A DNA stretch of 64,000 nt from Sclerurus mexicanus (GCA_013396755.1 VWZF01000445.1:2931058-2995057); one strand, 5' to 3'. Positions 1 to 13,721 are shown, numbered from the stretch's first letter. Notes: generated by a model from the letters alone, not told the origin. Numbers and translations are program-made.

Positions 1-6
1 AATAAG

Positions 7-300
7 CTATAGTACAAATGTATATACAGTTAAATTGGATTTTTTCAAACTTTCAATTTTAGATACATGAATAAATTCTGACCCAGACACAAAAATCTCT
101 GTAAAGAATATCTTTCCTTCTACTCTCAATCTTTCAGTGTCCCTGATGCCTTTATACACTGCAGTATATAAAAAGTTGTTCTGGAAATATGGCTCTTGAC
201 CAGGAATATAGATTTTCACCAGAATTTTACAAGCATAATTTAATGTAACTCTGAATTGAGTGATCAGAAGCTGATTAATAATCAGTCCTGCTGGCTGGAT
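7..300 (-). other. Candidate terminal coding exon (unproven open frame)
   Basis: On the minus strand a frame stays open for nearly 100 codons, from an in-frame stop near 303 down to a stop at 7-9. The predicted peptide is not low-complexity: it mixes charged, aromatic and glycine residues (for example YIPGQEPYFQNNFLYTAVY and ERLRVEGKIFFTEIFVSG), unlike the K/N/I/F-rich chance frames elsewhere in this window. There is no good ATG; the only early start-like codon is GTG at 217-219. That would fit a last exon entered through a splice acceptor, for example the CAG whose complement lies near 254-256, but no strong polypyrimidine tract is visible. I do not recognise the protein. A chance open frame of this length is quite possible in DNA this AT-rich. 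Confidence 0.15.
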
Positions 301-303
301 TAG

Positions 304-1555
304 TTAAAGGCATGTGTACTACTAATCAGTACTACCAGTACTACCAGTGTGCTATGACAGATCACTTATATTTGCAGTCAGTTGAGTAAGATGCTTTTGA
401 ACAGGAATTACCATTGATTTTGATACAAATGGAAATTATTTCTGATGTCACTTATCTTACATGCAGTCAGACGGAGTGTGGATAATCACTGCTGTTATAA
501 TCCAACAGATGCTGTTGCTTACAGCATCTCATGGATTACATTACATTACAGCATAGTCATGGAAACTTCTGCCTTTCATATTAAAGTTCTCTACCTTAAT
601 GATTTATCATATATCTTTTGAAGGTCTGAGGATGTTTCACTTCACACCCTGATTCATTTTCACAGTGGTTCTTTACCAAAATTTGTATTTCTGTGCTTGG
701 TACTACTCAAATATTTTCTATTATTACAGGCAAGAAAGCTTCCAGCAATCTCTTTTAAGATCTTAATGGTGACTGTTTTTGCAGGAGTGACTCAGAGAGC
801 AAGCATCTCAAATGTTCCCACATTGAATGAAGTGTACTAATCATAACCCTTCAAATGCTAAGCTGGAGTGCAACAACACCACAAGCACAAGCAGATCTAA
901 GACCAGCCTGTGACTGAAAAGAACACTTCCATCCTTTCATCCCTGTCATGTTTTCAGTCTCTGAGTGTTTTCCAAAGCTGGATTGATGTAGGATCAGTTC
1001 CATGAAATTGATGAGGGAAAAAAAAGAAAAGGAAAGAGTTTTTCTTTCAAAGCTACAGTCAGTGATATTAACTCATCTGATCTCTTGTTGAGAGTTCATA
1101 TTGTTGCTGCAGAGTTAGTGACCAAAGGGGGAAGTTCTACTGCTTTTGATCAGGGCTGGTAGCAAATTCAAGAGCAATGAGAGCCAGAGAAAACTATACT
1201 CGCACCATCCCGAGAAGGTGGTTTCCCACTCAGTCCAGAAAGCATTACACCTCCACAGCAACAGGATGATGTGGGGCACTTAGAAGTGAGGAGTCTGTGT
1301 GAGAGTGGGGATCTTCCTAAGCTACCTGTGTCACAGAGGAAGGGTACATGGCCCTTTCATTCTGCCACTTCCCATATACCCTGGGAAGACATTCTACTAC
1401 AGTCACAGCCCTGCATATGTCCCTGGATCTGCAGCAAGGGGACTGAAGCATTTGTGTCTGGCATCCCTCAGGTCTGACACCCTCCTCTGCCATCAGTGCC
1501 CTTTCTGCACTTCCTACCCCGCTTTAGCAGAGATGAAGGTGCTCAAGGAGAAAGA
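304..1555. other. Single-copy DNA, no gene seen
   Basis: AT-rich at first, becoming noticeably more GC-rich from about 1190. A 9-bp unit (cagtactac) is repeated about 2.5 times near 327-349. The GC-richer part carries two overlapping short open frames in the plus strand that run into the CR1 fragment beginning near 1556, so they are not credible genes. No splice-flanked exon or RNA gene was recognised. Confidence 0.5.
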
Positions 1556-1830
1556 GGAGGGGCAGGCACTGATCTCTTCTCTGTGGTGACTAATGACAGG
1601 ACCCAAGGGAATGCCCTGAAGTCATATCAGGGGAGTTTTAAGTGGAATATTAGAATACGGTTGGGCACTGAACAGGCTCCCGAGGGATGTGGTCACAGCA
1701 CCAAGACTGACAGACTTTAAGAATCATTCTCTCAGGCACATGGTGTGACTCTTGCGAATGGTTCTGTGCAGGGCCAGGAGTTGGACTTGATGACCCTTCC
1801 AACTTGGCATATTCTGTGATTCTGTGAAGC
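1556..1830 (+). mobile_element. CR1-type LINE, 3'-end fragment
   Basis: The sequence follows the CR1 3' region in order: a 'gatctcttctctgtggtgac' block, a degraded 'tgggcactgaacaggctccc' block, 'ctcaggcacatggtgtgact', 'cagggccaggagttggactt' and the terminal 'attctgtgattctgtga' tail. These are non-LTR retrotransposons, usually 5'-truncated on insertion, and this copy is the last ~275 bp. Stops and small indels show it is dead. Open frames overlapping it on both strands are shadows. The assignment rests on remembered avian consensus, not on a search. Confidence 0.9.
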
Positions 1831-4800
1831 ATTCAAACACCCTCCCCAATCAATTTTCATGGAAATGGAGAAGGGGCTGTTCATTGGAACAGCTCATCTG
1901 GCAGATGGGAAGGGAAGGGGTGGTTACTTCCATCAAGGAGGTGGGAAAGATCAGATGGGGGTGAGGTGACATTGCTCCTCTCAGCATCAGTCAGCACAGC
2001 TGCAGCTGGGAGAGGATGTCTTTCTCCACCCTTTGTACTGAGGTAGATTAATTCCAAATCTAATAAGTAGCTTCAGTGGTTTCAAAGGATGAATTTGGGT
2101 CTTGATGAAGCATGAGTCATATCCCCATGAATGAGGTCAGAAATACTGCAAATTATGCTTTCTTCATGGGAATTATATGGGAGAGAAAAGTTCAGAAGCC
2201 TTGGTTAAAAAGCTTTTGCATCTCAGTTTTTGACTTGTTACATAACTCGTTTGAGTGGAAAAGGCAAGACCATTACTTTGTGTGGACTTCCGCAGTAGCA
2301 AAAACAATGAATGATTTCTGATAGGAAATAAAAATTGTACAGCTTCTTTTATCTCTATTATTGACAAATGGTTTCAGTTGAGGATGGAGAAAATAAATAC
2401 AGAAGACTTTGACTACAACTCAAATAATCTCTGTATTCCTCTAATTTTCTGTTCAAAACCAGAAGGTTAGCACGTGAAATTAGCTCTTCTTTAGCTTTAA
2501 GCATCAACTAGTTGAATTTAAAATGGAATGATTTCATATTCCATTTCCTGTTAAGGAGAACAATTAGAGTGATGACTTCAAATAGGTATAAAAAGATCTT
2601 TTTAATGATTTTTTTTTTTTGTAACACACTGTACAGTTTTAAATAAATGTTTCTGGATTATATTTAATTCCATTAACCTCGGGCAAAATATAATTTATTT
2701 TCCTTTTTTCGCTTATTCATTTTCCTGTCACCATTGAATGCGGTATTGCTTTTCTTAATGCTGGCATAAGGAAGGCATACTATTGGAAAGAGCAACACTT
2801 AATCCAGATCAGGTACAGGCACAGTAACACATCTGACCTTCGGTGGTCTTTGGTATTCTCAGCTACTCAGCTGTCTAAGCATTTACAAAATGTTAGCTTT
2901 CACCATCAGGCAAGAGCTTTAGGTAAAAGTCAGGCTAACAGGGACAGAGGGTGGGAATCATGTCTCTCCTCTCTATATTAATCACAAATATTTTTAAATA
3001 CCTTTTGAAGGGCTTCATAATGCCATGTTATGTTTGGTGTTGGATTTTATTCAGATACTGGTTACTCTTCCTCTTTCATGATGCAAGTCCACATGCATCA
3101 TCTTCTAACAGCAAAATAAGAACAAAAAGAAAGCAAGGAAAACTAATCTGCAATAGTGTATTTCATACTGTGAGAGCACAAATTCTTGAATTACAAGAAA
3201 TTCATCTTCCCCTAAATGTATTAGCCATAAATCACTATCAGGCTTTCAGAAAACCTGATGTACTCCAGAAAGATTGGAAAAACTTAACTAATTTTTTCCC
3301 ACATAGAACCTTTCTTTTAAACAACAATAATCCCACTGTTAGGAAATATATAGTAAAGAAGAAAAATAGAGAGATTACAGATATTCTCTTATTTCTTTGT
3401 CCTAACAGAAGTGAATGCTTGCGTCAACATAGACAATTTTAGGGGAAGGGTTGGTTCAAAGAGTAAGGAACAATCTGTAAATAGTGCACAGATACAAAAT
3501 CCAAGGATGTAGAGTGGAATGGGGATACTTTTCTGATAGGTGCACTGAAAATGAATTTAATTGCACACTAAAGAGATACAGAAACAATGAGTTAACAAGA
3601 TATTTTGATACAATTTTATACTACAACTTACAAATGCAATTCATATTATATCGATCTTTATGTAAAAATGGCAAAGGATAAGAGGAAAAGCTGTAAAAAG
3701 AGTAAAACATTCCATGTGATGATCTAATAAAAAATAGATACAGACTCTTCTGATGACTCTTTCTTCAGGTCTGGTACCATTTTTCACCTGGAGCTATACA
3801 GCAAAGCATCCAGAGGCAGCAATCACACAGTGCAGTCTCAAGTGGACAGCTGAAATTAATTTTCTTGAGAACAGCATATCATCCAAGTTTTTAAATAAGC
3901 AATTAAATAAGCAATTTCAGACATGTATGTGTTGAAGCTGTTTCATCACTCCCATAAAAGTTTCTTTGTAGATTGGATTTCCCAAGGAGTTTTGAAGGAA
4001 GTAATACTTTTAAATGTCAGATCTTTACTAGGAAACCATATTTTCCAATAGGACATTCTTATGCTTTTCACACACCTGCTATTACTAGATGCACTTTTGG
4101 AGGGTGGAGTGTATTTATTAGTGTGTGTTGGGTTTGATCTAGTGGTATGTTGAATAATATGTGAAACAAGATTTAACAATAGGATTTTTCTTAACTCCTC
4201 CTGCCCTTTATGGAAATACCAGGTAATTTGAAAGTCCTACTAAAAGTTTGCCATTGGCATCTGCCCATTTTGTACAGGCCCATAAGGAGATGATTTGTGT
4301 GGGATGCACCTCCTTTTTCAGACCATGACTTGGCATTTACAAGTGAAGCCTGTACTACACATCTATAGTGAGAAGAATAAAAAACATACTGTATTTAGCG
4401 CAAAGTTTACTGGTACCTGGCTGCTTCTTGACATGAAATAAATTTCTCCCATTGTTTCTCACCTTTCCATGGTCAAATCTAAGCAGATCATCAAACAAAA
4501 GATTATCCTGCCTTTACAGATGGATACCACTGAAAGACTATTAAGCCTTATTTTTATATACATACAAATGATTTAAGCCTAGCCAAATCATAAGTGTTTC
4601 TTTTATCTTGACAGAACTAAAATTATAATCTCAATGATGTATCTGAACACTATCTCAGCAATGTTATTGCTTTAGCTATTGGGAATTATCACATCCTTTA
4701 ACAAACATGATAATTTGTACTTTCAGAAAATAATTTCAGCAAAGAGCTTTTTAGCTAAAGATATGATTTTCACTTCTTGGTAATCACTCATTATTCCCTT

Positions 4801-4910
4801 TAATCACTGAAATAATATTCACTATGGTATGCAAAAGTCTTGAATAACAACAATAATAGATATTTTAAATACAGCTCAAACTAGAAATATTTTTTTTCTT
4901 TTATTGACTT
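1831..4910. other. Single-copy AT-rich DNA, no gene seen
   Basis: No repeat or RNA gene recognised. The longest open frame (plus strand, 2951-3442, 163 codons) is the longest non-repeat frame in the window. Its peptide is a hydrophobic N-terminal stretch followed by K/N-rich sequence with no domain I can name, and nothing suggests exons around it. I treat it as a chance frame. Confidence 0.5.
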
Positions 4911-4935
4911 AGAAATTCTCAGAAAGAGAATTTCT
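4911..4935. repeat. Perfect short inverted repeat (hairpin)
   Basis: agaaattctc at 4911-4920 and its exact reverse complement gagaatttct at 4926-4935 are separated by 5 nt. Flanking T-rich sequence on the left and A-rich sequence on the right (about 4890-4975) could extend the stem imperfectly. No gene is adjacent, so a transcription terminator role is not implied. Confidence 0.7.
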
Positions 4936-5767
4936 GAGAGAATTTTCCTCTTTCTAAGAAGAAAAAAAATAAAAGAAATTAACCTGTTTCTGGATTTTAT
5001 TTTTGTGCTCCAATTTGCTCCCAAATCAAAAGAAATCTCTGACATCAAGTGGGTCAAGTGTCCTGTGAATTAGTCATCTTTTCTGCTAAGGAATTTATCT
5101 CACAAGAGATTTCTGGCCATCATTATCATGTCAAAATCTTACTATACCCTACTTACTTAAATCTTTCAAGAGCAAATGTAAGGGCAGGTGAATGGGACAG
5201 TGGGGAGGGGAGAAAAGGGAAAATCAGCACAGAAAAGGAGTAGACAACTTGCTGCCCTTGGGAGGTTATTGTAGCTTAGGAGTGCAATATTGGAAAACTA
5301 GGCTATACGTTGGTGTTCACAGGAAGTGAAATGTCTCTTGGTCCAGAGTCCTGGACGTACAAGGCTTTATTTTCTCTTCTTCCTGAATTTCAGCTCAGTA
5401 GTGTTTCTATAACAGATCTGTGGAGTGGAACAATAGATTTATTAAACTGAGTTCCTGTGATTCACTTATGAATAGTGGCAGAAATAGTTTTGGTACACTA
5501 TGTAGCAATTAAGCTGCACATGTCAATTTTTTTCATCCGCTTAAGGCACAGAGCATATTTGGGCTTATGAAACAATCAGAAATAGCCTTAATTTTAAATA
5601 TTTCAGAATTTGCTTTCTGCACATTCCCTTTCTATGTTGTAGGGTTTGTTTGCTTCCTTAAAACAAGGAACTGCAAATGAAACTTAATAATTACAATGAC
5701 TGCAACAGCAGCTAGTGTTATATTGCTTCTCACCAGGCTCTTGAGATACATTAAGAGCAGATGTGCC
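4936..5767. other. Single-copy AT-rich DNA, no gene seen
   Basis: Nothing recognisable apart from low-complexity A-rich sequence just right of the hairpin. Open frames are short. Confidence 0.45.
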
Positions 5768-5802
5768 AAAAAAAAAAAAAAAAAAAAAAAAAAAAGAAAA
5801 AA
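5768..5802 (+). repeat. Poly(A) tract
   Basis: 28 consecutive A residues, one G, then six more A. It could be the tail of an old retrocopy on the plus strand, but the preceding ~100 bp do not resemble a transcript or SINE that I recognise and no target-site duplication was evident. The poly-F stretch in an overlapping minus-strand frame comes entirely from this tract. Confidence 0.9.
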
Positions 5803-8800
5803 TTACCATCCACAAATATGAGGTGAACACACTGCTGACACATTCATTAAGCATAATTTTGTTCTTATACAAAAAATGCAGAAACATGGCAACAGAAGGA
5901 GAAAACAGTGAGGATGTGGCCATCAGCTGAGAAAGCAACCTGACGGGGCAATTAGTCCTGAGAAAGAAATTGCTGTGGTATTGACAAAGGCAACCCATCT
6001 TTAATCATACAGTGATGTCTCTGCTGCAAGTACAGGCAGGCAGTGACACTGCTACAGGATGTGAAACAGCTCTGCTTACGAATGCACAGACAGGGTGGAA
6101 GTGGTGGGGCAGGGTGCCTCTTCTCTTCCAGTCGGCCTTCACACCTGCATGCTGTGCTACGGCAAGGTTTTGAACCAAGGGAAAAAAAAATGGGAGTGAG
6201 GAGCGGGAGACTCTCCGGTAGTTGCAGGGAGAAGAGAAACAGTGGGTGATTATTAGAGCTGACATTTATCATAAGAAGTAGTTTAGAGCCTGATTGCTCT
6301 GATTTCCTCAATTTGCAGTTGAGTGATATATGATATATGAAAAAAAATGCCTTCATTACAAAGATATTCTAATTCACTCTCATTTTACTAATTATCTCAC
6401 TTGTGGCTTTCAGTGCTTTTCACGTCCTGGTTATAATCTTCTTACTAATTGTTGACAGCAAACAGAATGTAGTTATGCAGCCTATGTAAGGATTCCCAGA
6501 GAGCAAAATGTTTGCTTTGTGTCATAGATCCAGGCTGGAATTACCTGTTTTCCTGTACGGTTATTTGTCTTACAGCATAAGAAAGAACAGAATATCTTAA
6601 TGTAGCAATTGTATGAGAAAAGAGCTGTTTTTACTATATTATACAATTATATTTTCACTTCTCTAGTATTTGCTGTGAAAGCACCTTCAAATGCATCAAA
6701 TTTTTAATGTGTTATTAATTTATTTTTTAATATTAGAGTGAAGTTATCATCTTAGAGGCATTTGTTTGCTATTTAAATTCTATCCAAATTCTGTATTTCT
6801 GTATCAGAAATGTCTTCATTTTTTGATATTGCAGGTTTCATTTCATAAGTATGTGCCACTGGAAACAGCTGAATTAAGGAATTCTTCCAGTATTTGAAAT
6901 AACACTTGGTTTGGTTTTTTGGGTTTTTTTTATAATATCTGGAAAATACAATATGATTGCAGTCCTGCTTTATTGCCCTCTTTTGAGAAATATTTGAAAT
7001 CCATACTACATCACAAGGGCTCTTTCCTCTTTCTAATTATTTTCCACCTTCTGTGGTTCTCCAGACTCCTAATATAGTAATGAAAACATGAACCACTATT
7101 TTTCTTTGCTGCTCAGCTCTCTCCAACATTCCTTGGTCCTCAATGTCTTAAAGTTCTATCTTTTTGGAAAAAATATAGACTTACTCTGCTTGTTCATATT
7201 CTGGAAAAATCTAGCTCCCATTTGGTCAGCACACTTACCTGGGGAGAAACCTTAAAAATTTAACAAGAACATGACCTTCTTCTTTCTATAGTTGTAGGCC
7301 CTGCACATCTCAGACACTGTGTGTGGGCGAAGGCTTATTCCTCTTTAAAGAATAGGATTACAGTTGTTTCCAAATTAAAAAAAAAAAAAGGCAATTTTTT
7401 TTCATTTATGTATTCTGCAAAGTATCTTAAAATCCTCTAAGACACTTTTGCAGAAATAGTATTTTCCTTCATAATCTAAAAGCACAAACCAGAGAAATGG
7501 CAAGAACAGACTAAAAATAAAATCTCTTCTTTCTTTTTCTTTTTTTTCTCATAATGGTATTTCTATTCTCCTTTAGAAACCTGATATACATTCTGATGAC
7601 AGAGCATTATGCTCATCACTTATAAATGTAAGATTTTCTTCATGATTCTTTTTCTGAGCTCCCTCTCTATAATTATTCAACTAACATAGTTCATCAGAAA
7701 GAGAGAACAGATGGATTAAATAAGCAAGCTGATTGAAAGAAATGGATTATATAATAAAGTATAAATGCATATTGGATTTAAATAATGAGAATAATTTGCT
7801 TACAAATTGCAGTGTTTTTTTCATCAAAGGCAAAATAAAGTCTATAGCATTTCATTTCTGACTCATGTAGATAAAAAAATCTACAACTGTTCTCCACAGG
7901 ACATCAGATCAAAACAATACAAATTAACCATGAGGCTAATTTCCAATTAACAGATAAAACTGTGGAGTTACAGACCATTTAAACAAACACATATTCTAAT
8001 ATATACAATAGATACTTTAAAATGGTAAATCACAGCTTGTGTACTGTTTGCCTCATTATAAAATAATTACCAAAACATGAAGTTCTACTAAATCTTTTCA
8101 AAGTCCTTTAGCAGAACTCAGTTTTATTAAACACGTTGGTTTGATGATCTTGTCAAAGTGTTACTGAAGGATGAGGAGGATGGAATCTGTTAGGGTTATG
8201 GCATGAATAAGGCATAATAATCCCTCAAGTCTATTTGATAATCTACAAGCACTCTTAGGAGGCAATTTAGTAGATCAAAACTATTTAAATCAGAAATACA
8301 GAATGAAAAAAACATCAGCAAACCCCCAATTGCAATAGATGAGTATTTATTAATTTGTTGTTCCAAACTAGAACTCCTTTGTGTGTAAGATTATAATTAA
8401 GCATTCATTGTCACATGTCAGTGGCAGTCATCTGAAACGCAATGACCTGCTTTCATTGTTCCATAACATTGGAGCTATTGCAGATTATCCTTGGGGCTGG
8501 TGCTTCTGTCCCTTGTTCTTTTCCCAGACCAAACTTAGCAAATATGTGTGTGTAAAAGTATTGAAGTATAAGCCATTAAAATAGTTTCAAAGCTGGAATA
8601 ACTTCATTAAAGGGTAGAAAAATCTATCAAAGAAGATAATAAATAATAAGATAGTAAAATATTATAATAAATTATAAAATAAAATAAGAAATAATAAATA
8701 AAAATCCTTTAAAACAGGATTTCAATGGGCTTCAACAACAAAGTTCATGCTTGCTAGTCCCCTATATTTAGAAATTAACCAAGGTGTCATCTTTTCTTTC

Positions 8801-9484
8801 CTGAGGGTTCCCTAGACATTTAACTTTCTGTCTGTTTCTATCTCTGCTAACTGCTTCCTTGACCACATTTAGATCCAGCAAGTGAGTGCTCTGACAAATC
8901 ATACAAGTAAATGTCCCGAACCGAGAACGCTCCTGTATAGAACAGTTCCTCCTCGTTCTTGGTGAGCCTTCTCAAGTTGACTGCTGAATGCTGGATTTGG
9001 AGCAGAGGGTGGAAAGTGCCTTCTGGGAACCTACCAGGTATGCAGAGAGAAAGGGTCAGATACAGCTGCTTTTCCTTTTGGTAGGTGGTTGTAACCCTTC
9101 ACTCAGCATGTCACTTTTCCCAGTCTGTAGATTACCTGAAATAAAAGTGAATTTAATTTTCTTCTTCATGAACATGAATAAGTCCCTATTGGCAAAGAGT
9201 TTTTAGTTTTGCCTTTATACAATTTTCAAACTTAAAAAAAAACACTTAATACAGTGGATTGTGGTCCCTTATTAATTATTATTATCAGATGTAAGCCATT
9301 TCCAAAACCAGATGGGTCAGCTTTATTAAATAGGTTGGACTAGTTCAATAAAAATGACTATTCTCCATAAACTGCAACTATTTTTTTCTAGAAATTATTC
9401 ACTTATATATTATTCCAGCATCATAAAGAAAAAGATTCTATTCAAAGTTTTTTAACAAATAATTTTAAAATAAATAATTTCTGA
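5803..9484. other. Single-copy AT-rich DNA with a short A/T-only patch
   Basis: No gene, RNA or large repeat recognised. A patch at about 8637-8705 is almost purely A/T with degenerate 'aataataaa' units. Frames overlapping at 5952-6356 on both strands are mutual shadows with no domain. A short T/G tract sits near 6908-6930. Confidence 0.5.
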
Positions 9485-9527
9485 ATAGTCCAGACTGACA
9501 ATTCAGGATATTCCATGATTCTGTGAC
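9485..9527 (+). mobile_element. Probable CR1 3'-terminal remnant
   Basis: The words 'caattcaggatattcc' and 'atgattctgtgac' match the last ~40 bp of CR1 elements (…caactcaggatattctgtgattctgtga). Upstream sequence is too diverged to extend the match, although 'ggttggactag' near 9333 could be an earlier piece. This is a weak call based only on the tail. Confidence 0.4.
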
Positions 9528-9870
9528 TTTTTTGATAAATATTTCCTCCTCCCATAAATTTCTATTGCTCTATCTAGTACAGAACAAAGCCCCAAACCAA
9601 ACAACTAAACACTTGTTTCTTTTATTACATATTTAGAAGGAAAAAGCACACAGGTACTCTTGCTTTCATGCACTTTTATAGCAGTAGACTTTATTGCATT
9701 CAGAATTTCATGCAAAATGTTATATAATCCTCAGTGCTGCAGTTTGTGATCACATCTGTGTTTCACATTACCTCCAAAGTCACACATTAATTTTATACAT
9801 GCAAAATGTTCCACTGAATAGTGGCCTGGAAAATTTTGTTTATTTTATTAAAAATAATATTATTCCACTA

Positions 9871-9893
9871 TACATATATATACATATATATAT
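9871..9893. repeat. AT microsatellite
   Basis: Interrupted (AT)n: tacatatata repeated and followed by tat, within A/T-rich surroundings. Confidence 0.8.
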
Positions 9894-12524
9894 TTTATTT
9901 TACTACAGTTAGTTCAGTATATTGGACTAGAAACTAGAGATCACTAAACTTGTGTCAAACTGTCAGTCATATTTCATAATTGCTAAAACTGTATTGAACT
10001 TAGTGTGAAATAATTGGTGATTTCAACACTTTGGACACAAATCAGTTATACAATCAAAGTAAGCTAATTGCTTTAGGGGTGTCAATGTATTATTCATCTC
10101 AAAACATTTTAAATTTTTAATTTATAAGCATATGCAGCAATTCATTTTTTTAAACAACCATTAATACCTTGGGAAAAAACATTCTTATAAGAGGATTTTT
10201 TTAAGAAATTGCTTAAATGCTAGGTACTATTTTGAATGAAATAGCTGTTTAATATGTCCTGTACTATCCTAGCTCTCAATTCCATTAGGAGTGGGATGAT
10301 GAAGTGGATGATGAATACTTTAAACACTTTTAAATATTGTTCTTAAACCAAATTTCATCTTGTTATTGACAGATATTTATTCTAATATCTTTCTATGCAC
10401 ATTCTGTATAATGTACTACAGAAACGATGAGTTTATGTTGCCAAAGGAAAGCATGTAGATAGGAAAAGGTGTGTAGGAAGTAATTTTTTATTTCATATTA
10501 CGATATTCATGTATTATCCGTATTAGTGTTTGTTTTACCGTGGTATTGATTTTACATGACTTATATTACATGACTATACAAAGACTTTTTTCTCTTCCTC
10601 TGAAAACATTGCTGATTTCTTATTTTATTTTTAAATAATAATACAATTTATAAAGACTGTTACAGTGGTTTTGTCAGTTCGATTCAAGTGATAATAAAGA
10701 CGAAAATCAGAAAAATATATTCTATAAATGCTATCCTGAATACAACAAATAAATGCAATTTTTTTCACTGAGATGAATCAGAAACATGATAAAAGTCTTT
10801 ATCTTCCATGTAGGTTCATAATACTAGTTCAAGTATCATCAAAATATTCTCACTGCCGATAGTCAAGCCTCAGCACAAACTCAAAGAAATGCACCTAAAA
10901 CATTTAAAGGAAGATTTTAAATTATTAAACCCAATATATGGATTAATATTTCTTTTTTAGTTCATAATTCTCAAGCCATATTTGGAAGATGCAGTCTGCC
11001 TCAACAGTTTTCCCTTTATTTAAATTTCTTGTTTTCAATATGCTGGGATATAATCTGCCACTGACTCATTTGAGCAATACTCACTTAATTCAGTGGAGTC
11101 CCCATGTCAGACAACATAATTTAGTGAACCCTGGTGACCTGACTGTGTTCACAAAAATTTTTGTTAACCAAAAACCACACCTGTATCATTTGTGCAGTAT
11201 TAAAATGTAGAAATCTCAGTCTGGGCAGTGGCCCTGTGTCTGATTGCTGACTAACCTCAGAATAAATGACAATACTCCCCTAAGAGAACAGCAAACAGTC
11301 CTGTGCAATATGGGATAAATGGTTTTCCTGAACGTTTTCTAACAAACCACCAAATGTTCCACTGATCATCAGTAGCATTTCATTTTCTAGTCATCAGTAG
11401 GATTCCATAGGTGTTGCCCTCCATGGTGACCCTGACCTCTCTCCAGTTTTGTGCTGAAAGCTGCCATATGCATGGATCCACAGGGACAAGAGTGAAGGAG
11501 AAACAGAAATTTAACCATTTCTGTTGGCCTCTTTCTCTTTATGAATGTATTTTCCATTCCCAGTGCAGCACTGCAGCTGCTTTGTAACGGTAGCAATTAG
11601 GTATAGGGGCAACAGCAAGGGATAACAGACCAATAGTAGTAGTAAGGTTTCCTCACAAATCAGTAGAAAGATGAGAAGGATTTCTTCTGTCCCTTTTTGT
11701 TTGGGGAAGTTCATTTAGGCAGCTTTCACTGATTGCAGACAGTCTGAAAGCAGGAGCCACTGAGCTTCAAAGCATGACATAATTATTGTGATACAGGTGA
11801 TAGATGTTAAGGAAGAATGAGTTATGAGGTTAAACAGTAATGTATCCCTAAATACATTATAGCACACAAAACTTATTTGCTCTCTAGGAAGTTGTCGCTC
11901 AGGTAGGGGTCGGTCAGCATCAACACATCCTCAGTGTTGCTGAGTTACACTTTTGAGATCCTTATTTTATTATTTTAGTGCTACAAATATTTTCTGGTAC
12001 CATTTCCACATTCCATGTTGAATCCATGGCTTGAGAACTGCCCCTTTTTCAATATTTGCACCTCTGTCTGTCTCTCTCAGAGTCTTTTCTTCCTTGCTCC
12101 ACTCTGCAGACTTCCTGCAGCTTTTTTTTCAGAACTTGACTTTCTCAGAAGTTTAAACCCTAGTTGCACAGATATGCTTCATGGAAACCAGTCCTTGGGC
12201 TCAGAGACCTAGTCCCCAGGAATAAGTGGAACAGGGATGTGACAGCTTGTGGCTGGGGACCATCTTTATAGTCAGGAGAGTGCCATGTTCCTGGGGAACA
12301 TCTCTCAGGGCTTGCAGCCTCCAGGAACACTTCCCCTTCTCCTTTTCTCCCACCAGTCAGCAAGATTGTAAACCACTACTTTATCAGACAGATTGATTAA
12401 TAAAAATTGTTCAAAAGAAAGTTGTCTCAGACAAAGAAAGTGACAGAATTAATGACAGATGCATTATTAGACTGCAGGCTCAAGATCTCAGGCCTTTTTG
12501 AAAGAAAACCCAGGAAATACTAAA
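9894..12524. other. Single-copy DNA, no gene seen
   Basis: AT-rich to about 10.9 kb, slightly more GC-rich at 11.2-12.4 kb. Several short frames lie at 10989-12363 on both strands without recognisable domains, and none is flanked by convincing splice signals. No repeat family recognised. Confidence 0.45.
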
Positions 12525-12618
12525 TGTTGTTTTGTTTTGTGTTTGGTGTGGTTTTTTTTTGTTTTGGTTTGGTTTGTTTTTTTATTTATTTATTTTGTTT
12601 TGTTTTGTTTTTCTTTTA
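12525..12618 (+). repeat. T/G-only low-complexity tract
   Basis: Almost entirely T and G on the plus strand, with TTTTG, TTTGG and TTTA units and runs of up to nine T. It is one of about 18 such strand-asymmetric tracts in the window. Confidence 0.85.
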
Positions 12619-13721
12619 AAAGAAGAATGTCATAAAATGTGCAAGTGCAACAAGTTATATTTTTCTCTTATGTTTTTTTTAACAGTGTTCGCCACTGCTC
12701 TCCATTGATGGAGATGGGCAGGAGCATTGGCAGCTGCCAATCCCCAGCACCAGAGAAAAAGGACATTGTTCTAACTTCTCCTTTTAGACTGAAAATTTTC
12801 CTCTTCCTCTGTATGTTCTCCCAAACTCTGTAGTCTTTTATGTGAATTTTTTAAAAATATGCATTCAGCAAAGTTTTTATCAAAAAAAATATCACAAACA
12901 TTAATTTTAAAAGAAAGGATTATGATAACCAGATTTGCAACTAGGGAAGAGCTGCTTCATCAACTCTTAAACAAGTGAAGGGACATTAGTTCTAATCAAC
13001 TGTTCAGAGGGCTTGAAGGCTATTCAGTAAAATCAAAACCACATGTGTACAGAACTGGTGCTTCTGCTGTGATGTCTGATTTATTTCAGGCCTCAGTAAT
13101 GAAAGCTCCTGAATAATCACCTTGTAAGTTTATTGCTACTTTCTGCTTGTTTCTGAATAGGCTGATGTGCAAGCTTAACTGCTTAGTAGTGTCTATGTTA
13201 TTTAGTCAAGTTGTTCTCGAAAACAGCTTTTCAGGAATTCTGTTTAACCATGATTTATAAGCAAGAATAGATTTGTAGTGAAAAATAATATTTTTTATGA
13301 GACCATCTAAAGTGATTGGAGGAAAGAACAGCACACAAGTTCTCTCCCACATGTAAAAGGTTGCTTGCTGTATATCTTTCCAGAAAGAACAATTTGTCAT
13401 GGTAGGGATATCATCTTCAACTACAAACCTTGTTTTGTTTGCATCTGTTAACCTGTTGCTGCCTCTTTAAAGCCATTCATTATAAACAGAATGTAAAAGT
13501 GGTTTATGTTTTTTACTTCTGTGTTATTCTGGCTGGCTCCATATTAACTCTAGAAGAGATATAATATACAATATTATTGATGAATATATAGAGACTATAT
13601 TTATTAAATTATCCTTTGAAAGATAACTTTGAAAAAATATTCTCCCTTAATATGGAGTTATATCTGCATATTAAGAAGGACTCCTAGTCTTGTTCTTATA
13701 TCAACATTTTTGCTACAAAAG
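12619..13721. other. Single-copy DNA, no gene seen
   Basis: Ordinary AT-rich sequence. Short frames on both strands (for example 12639-12833 plus, 13206-13400 minus) show no domain. Confidence 0.45.

Noticed and set aside
2951..3442. 163-codon plus-strand open frame, the longest outside repeats
   Set aside because: No recognisable domain, AT-driven composition (K, N, I, L, F rich), no splice or promoter context; consistent with chance in AT-rich DNA.
5684..6356. Minus-strand frames of 104 and 134 codons overlapping plus-strand frames
   Set aside because: One includes a poly-F run from the poly(A) tract; the others are serine/cysteine/leucine-rich shadows without domains.
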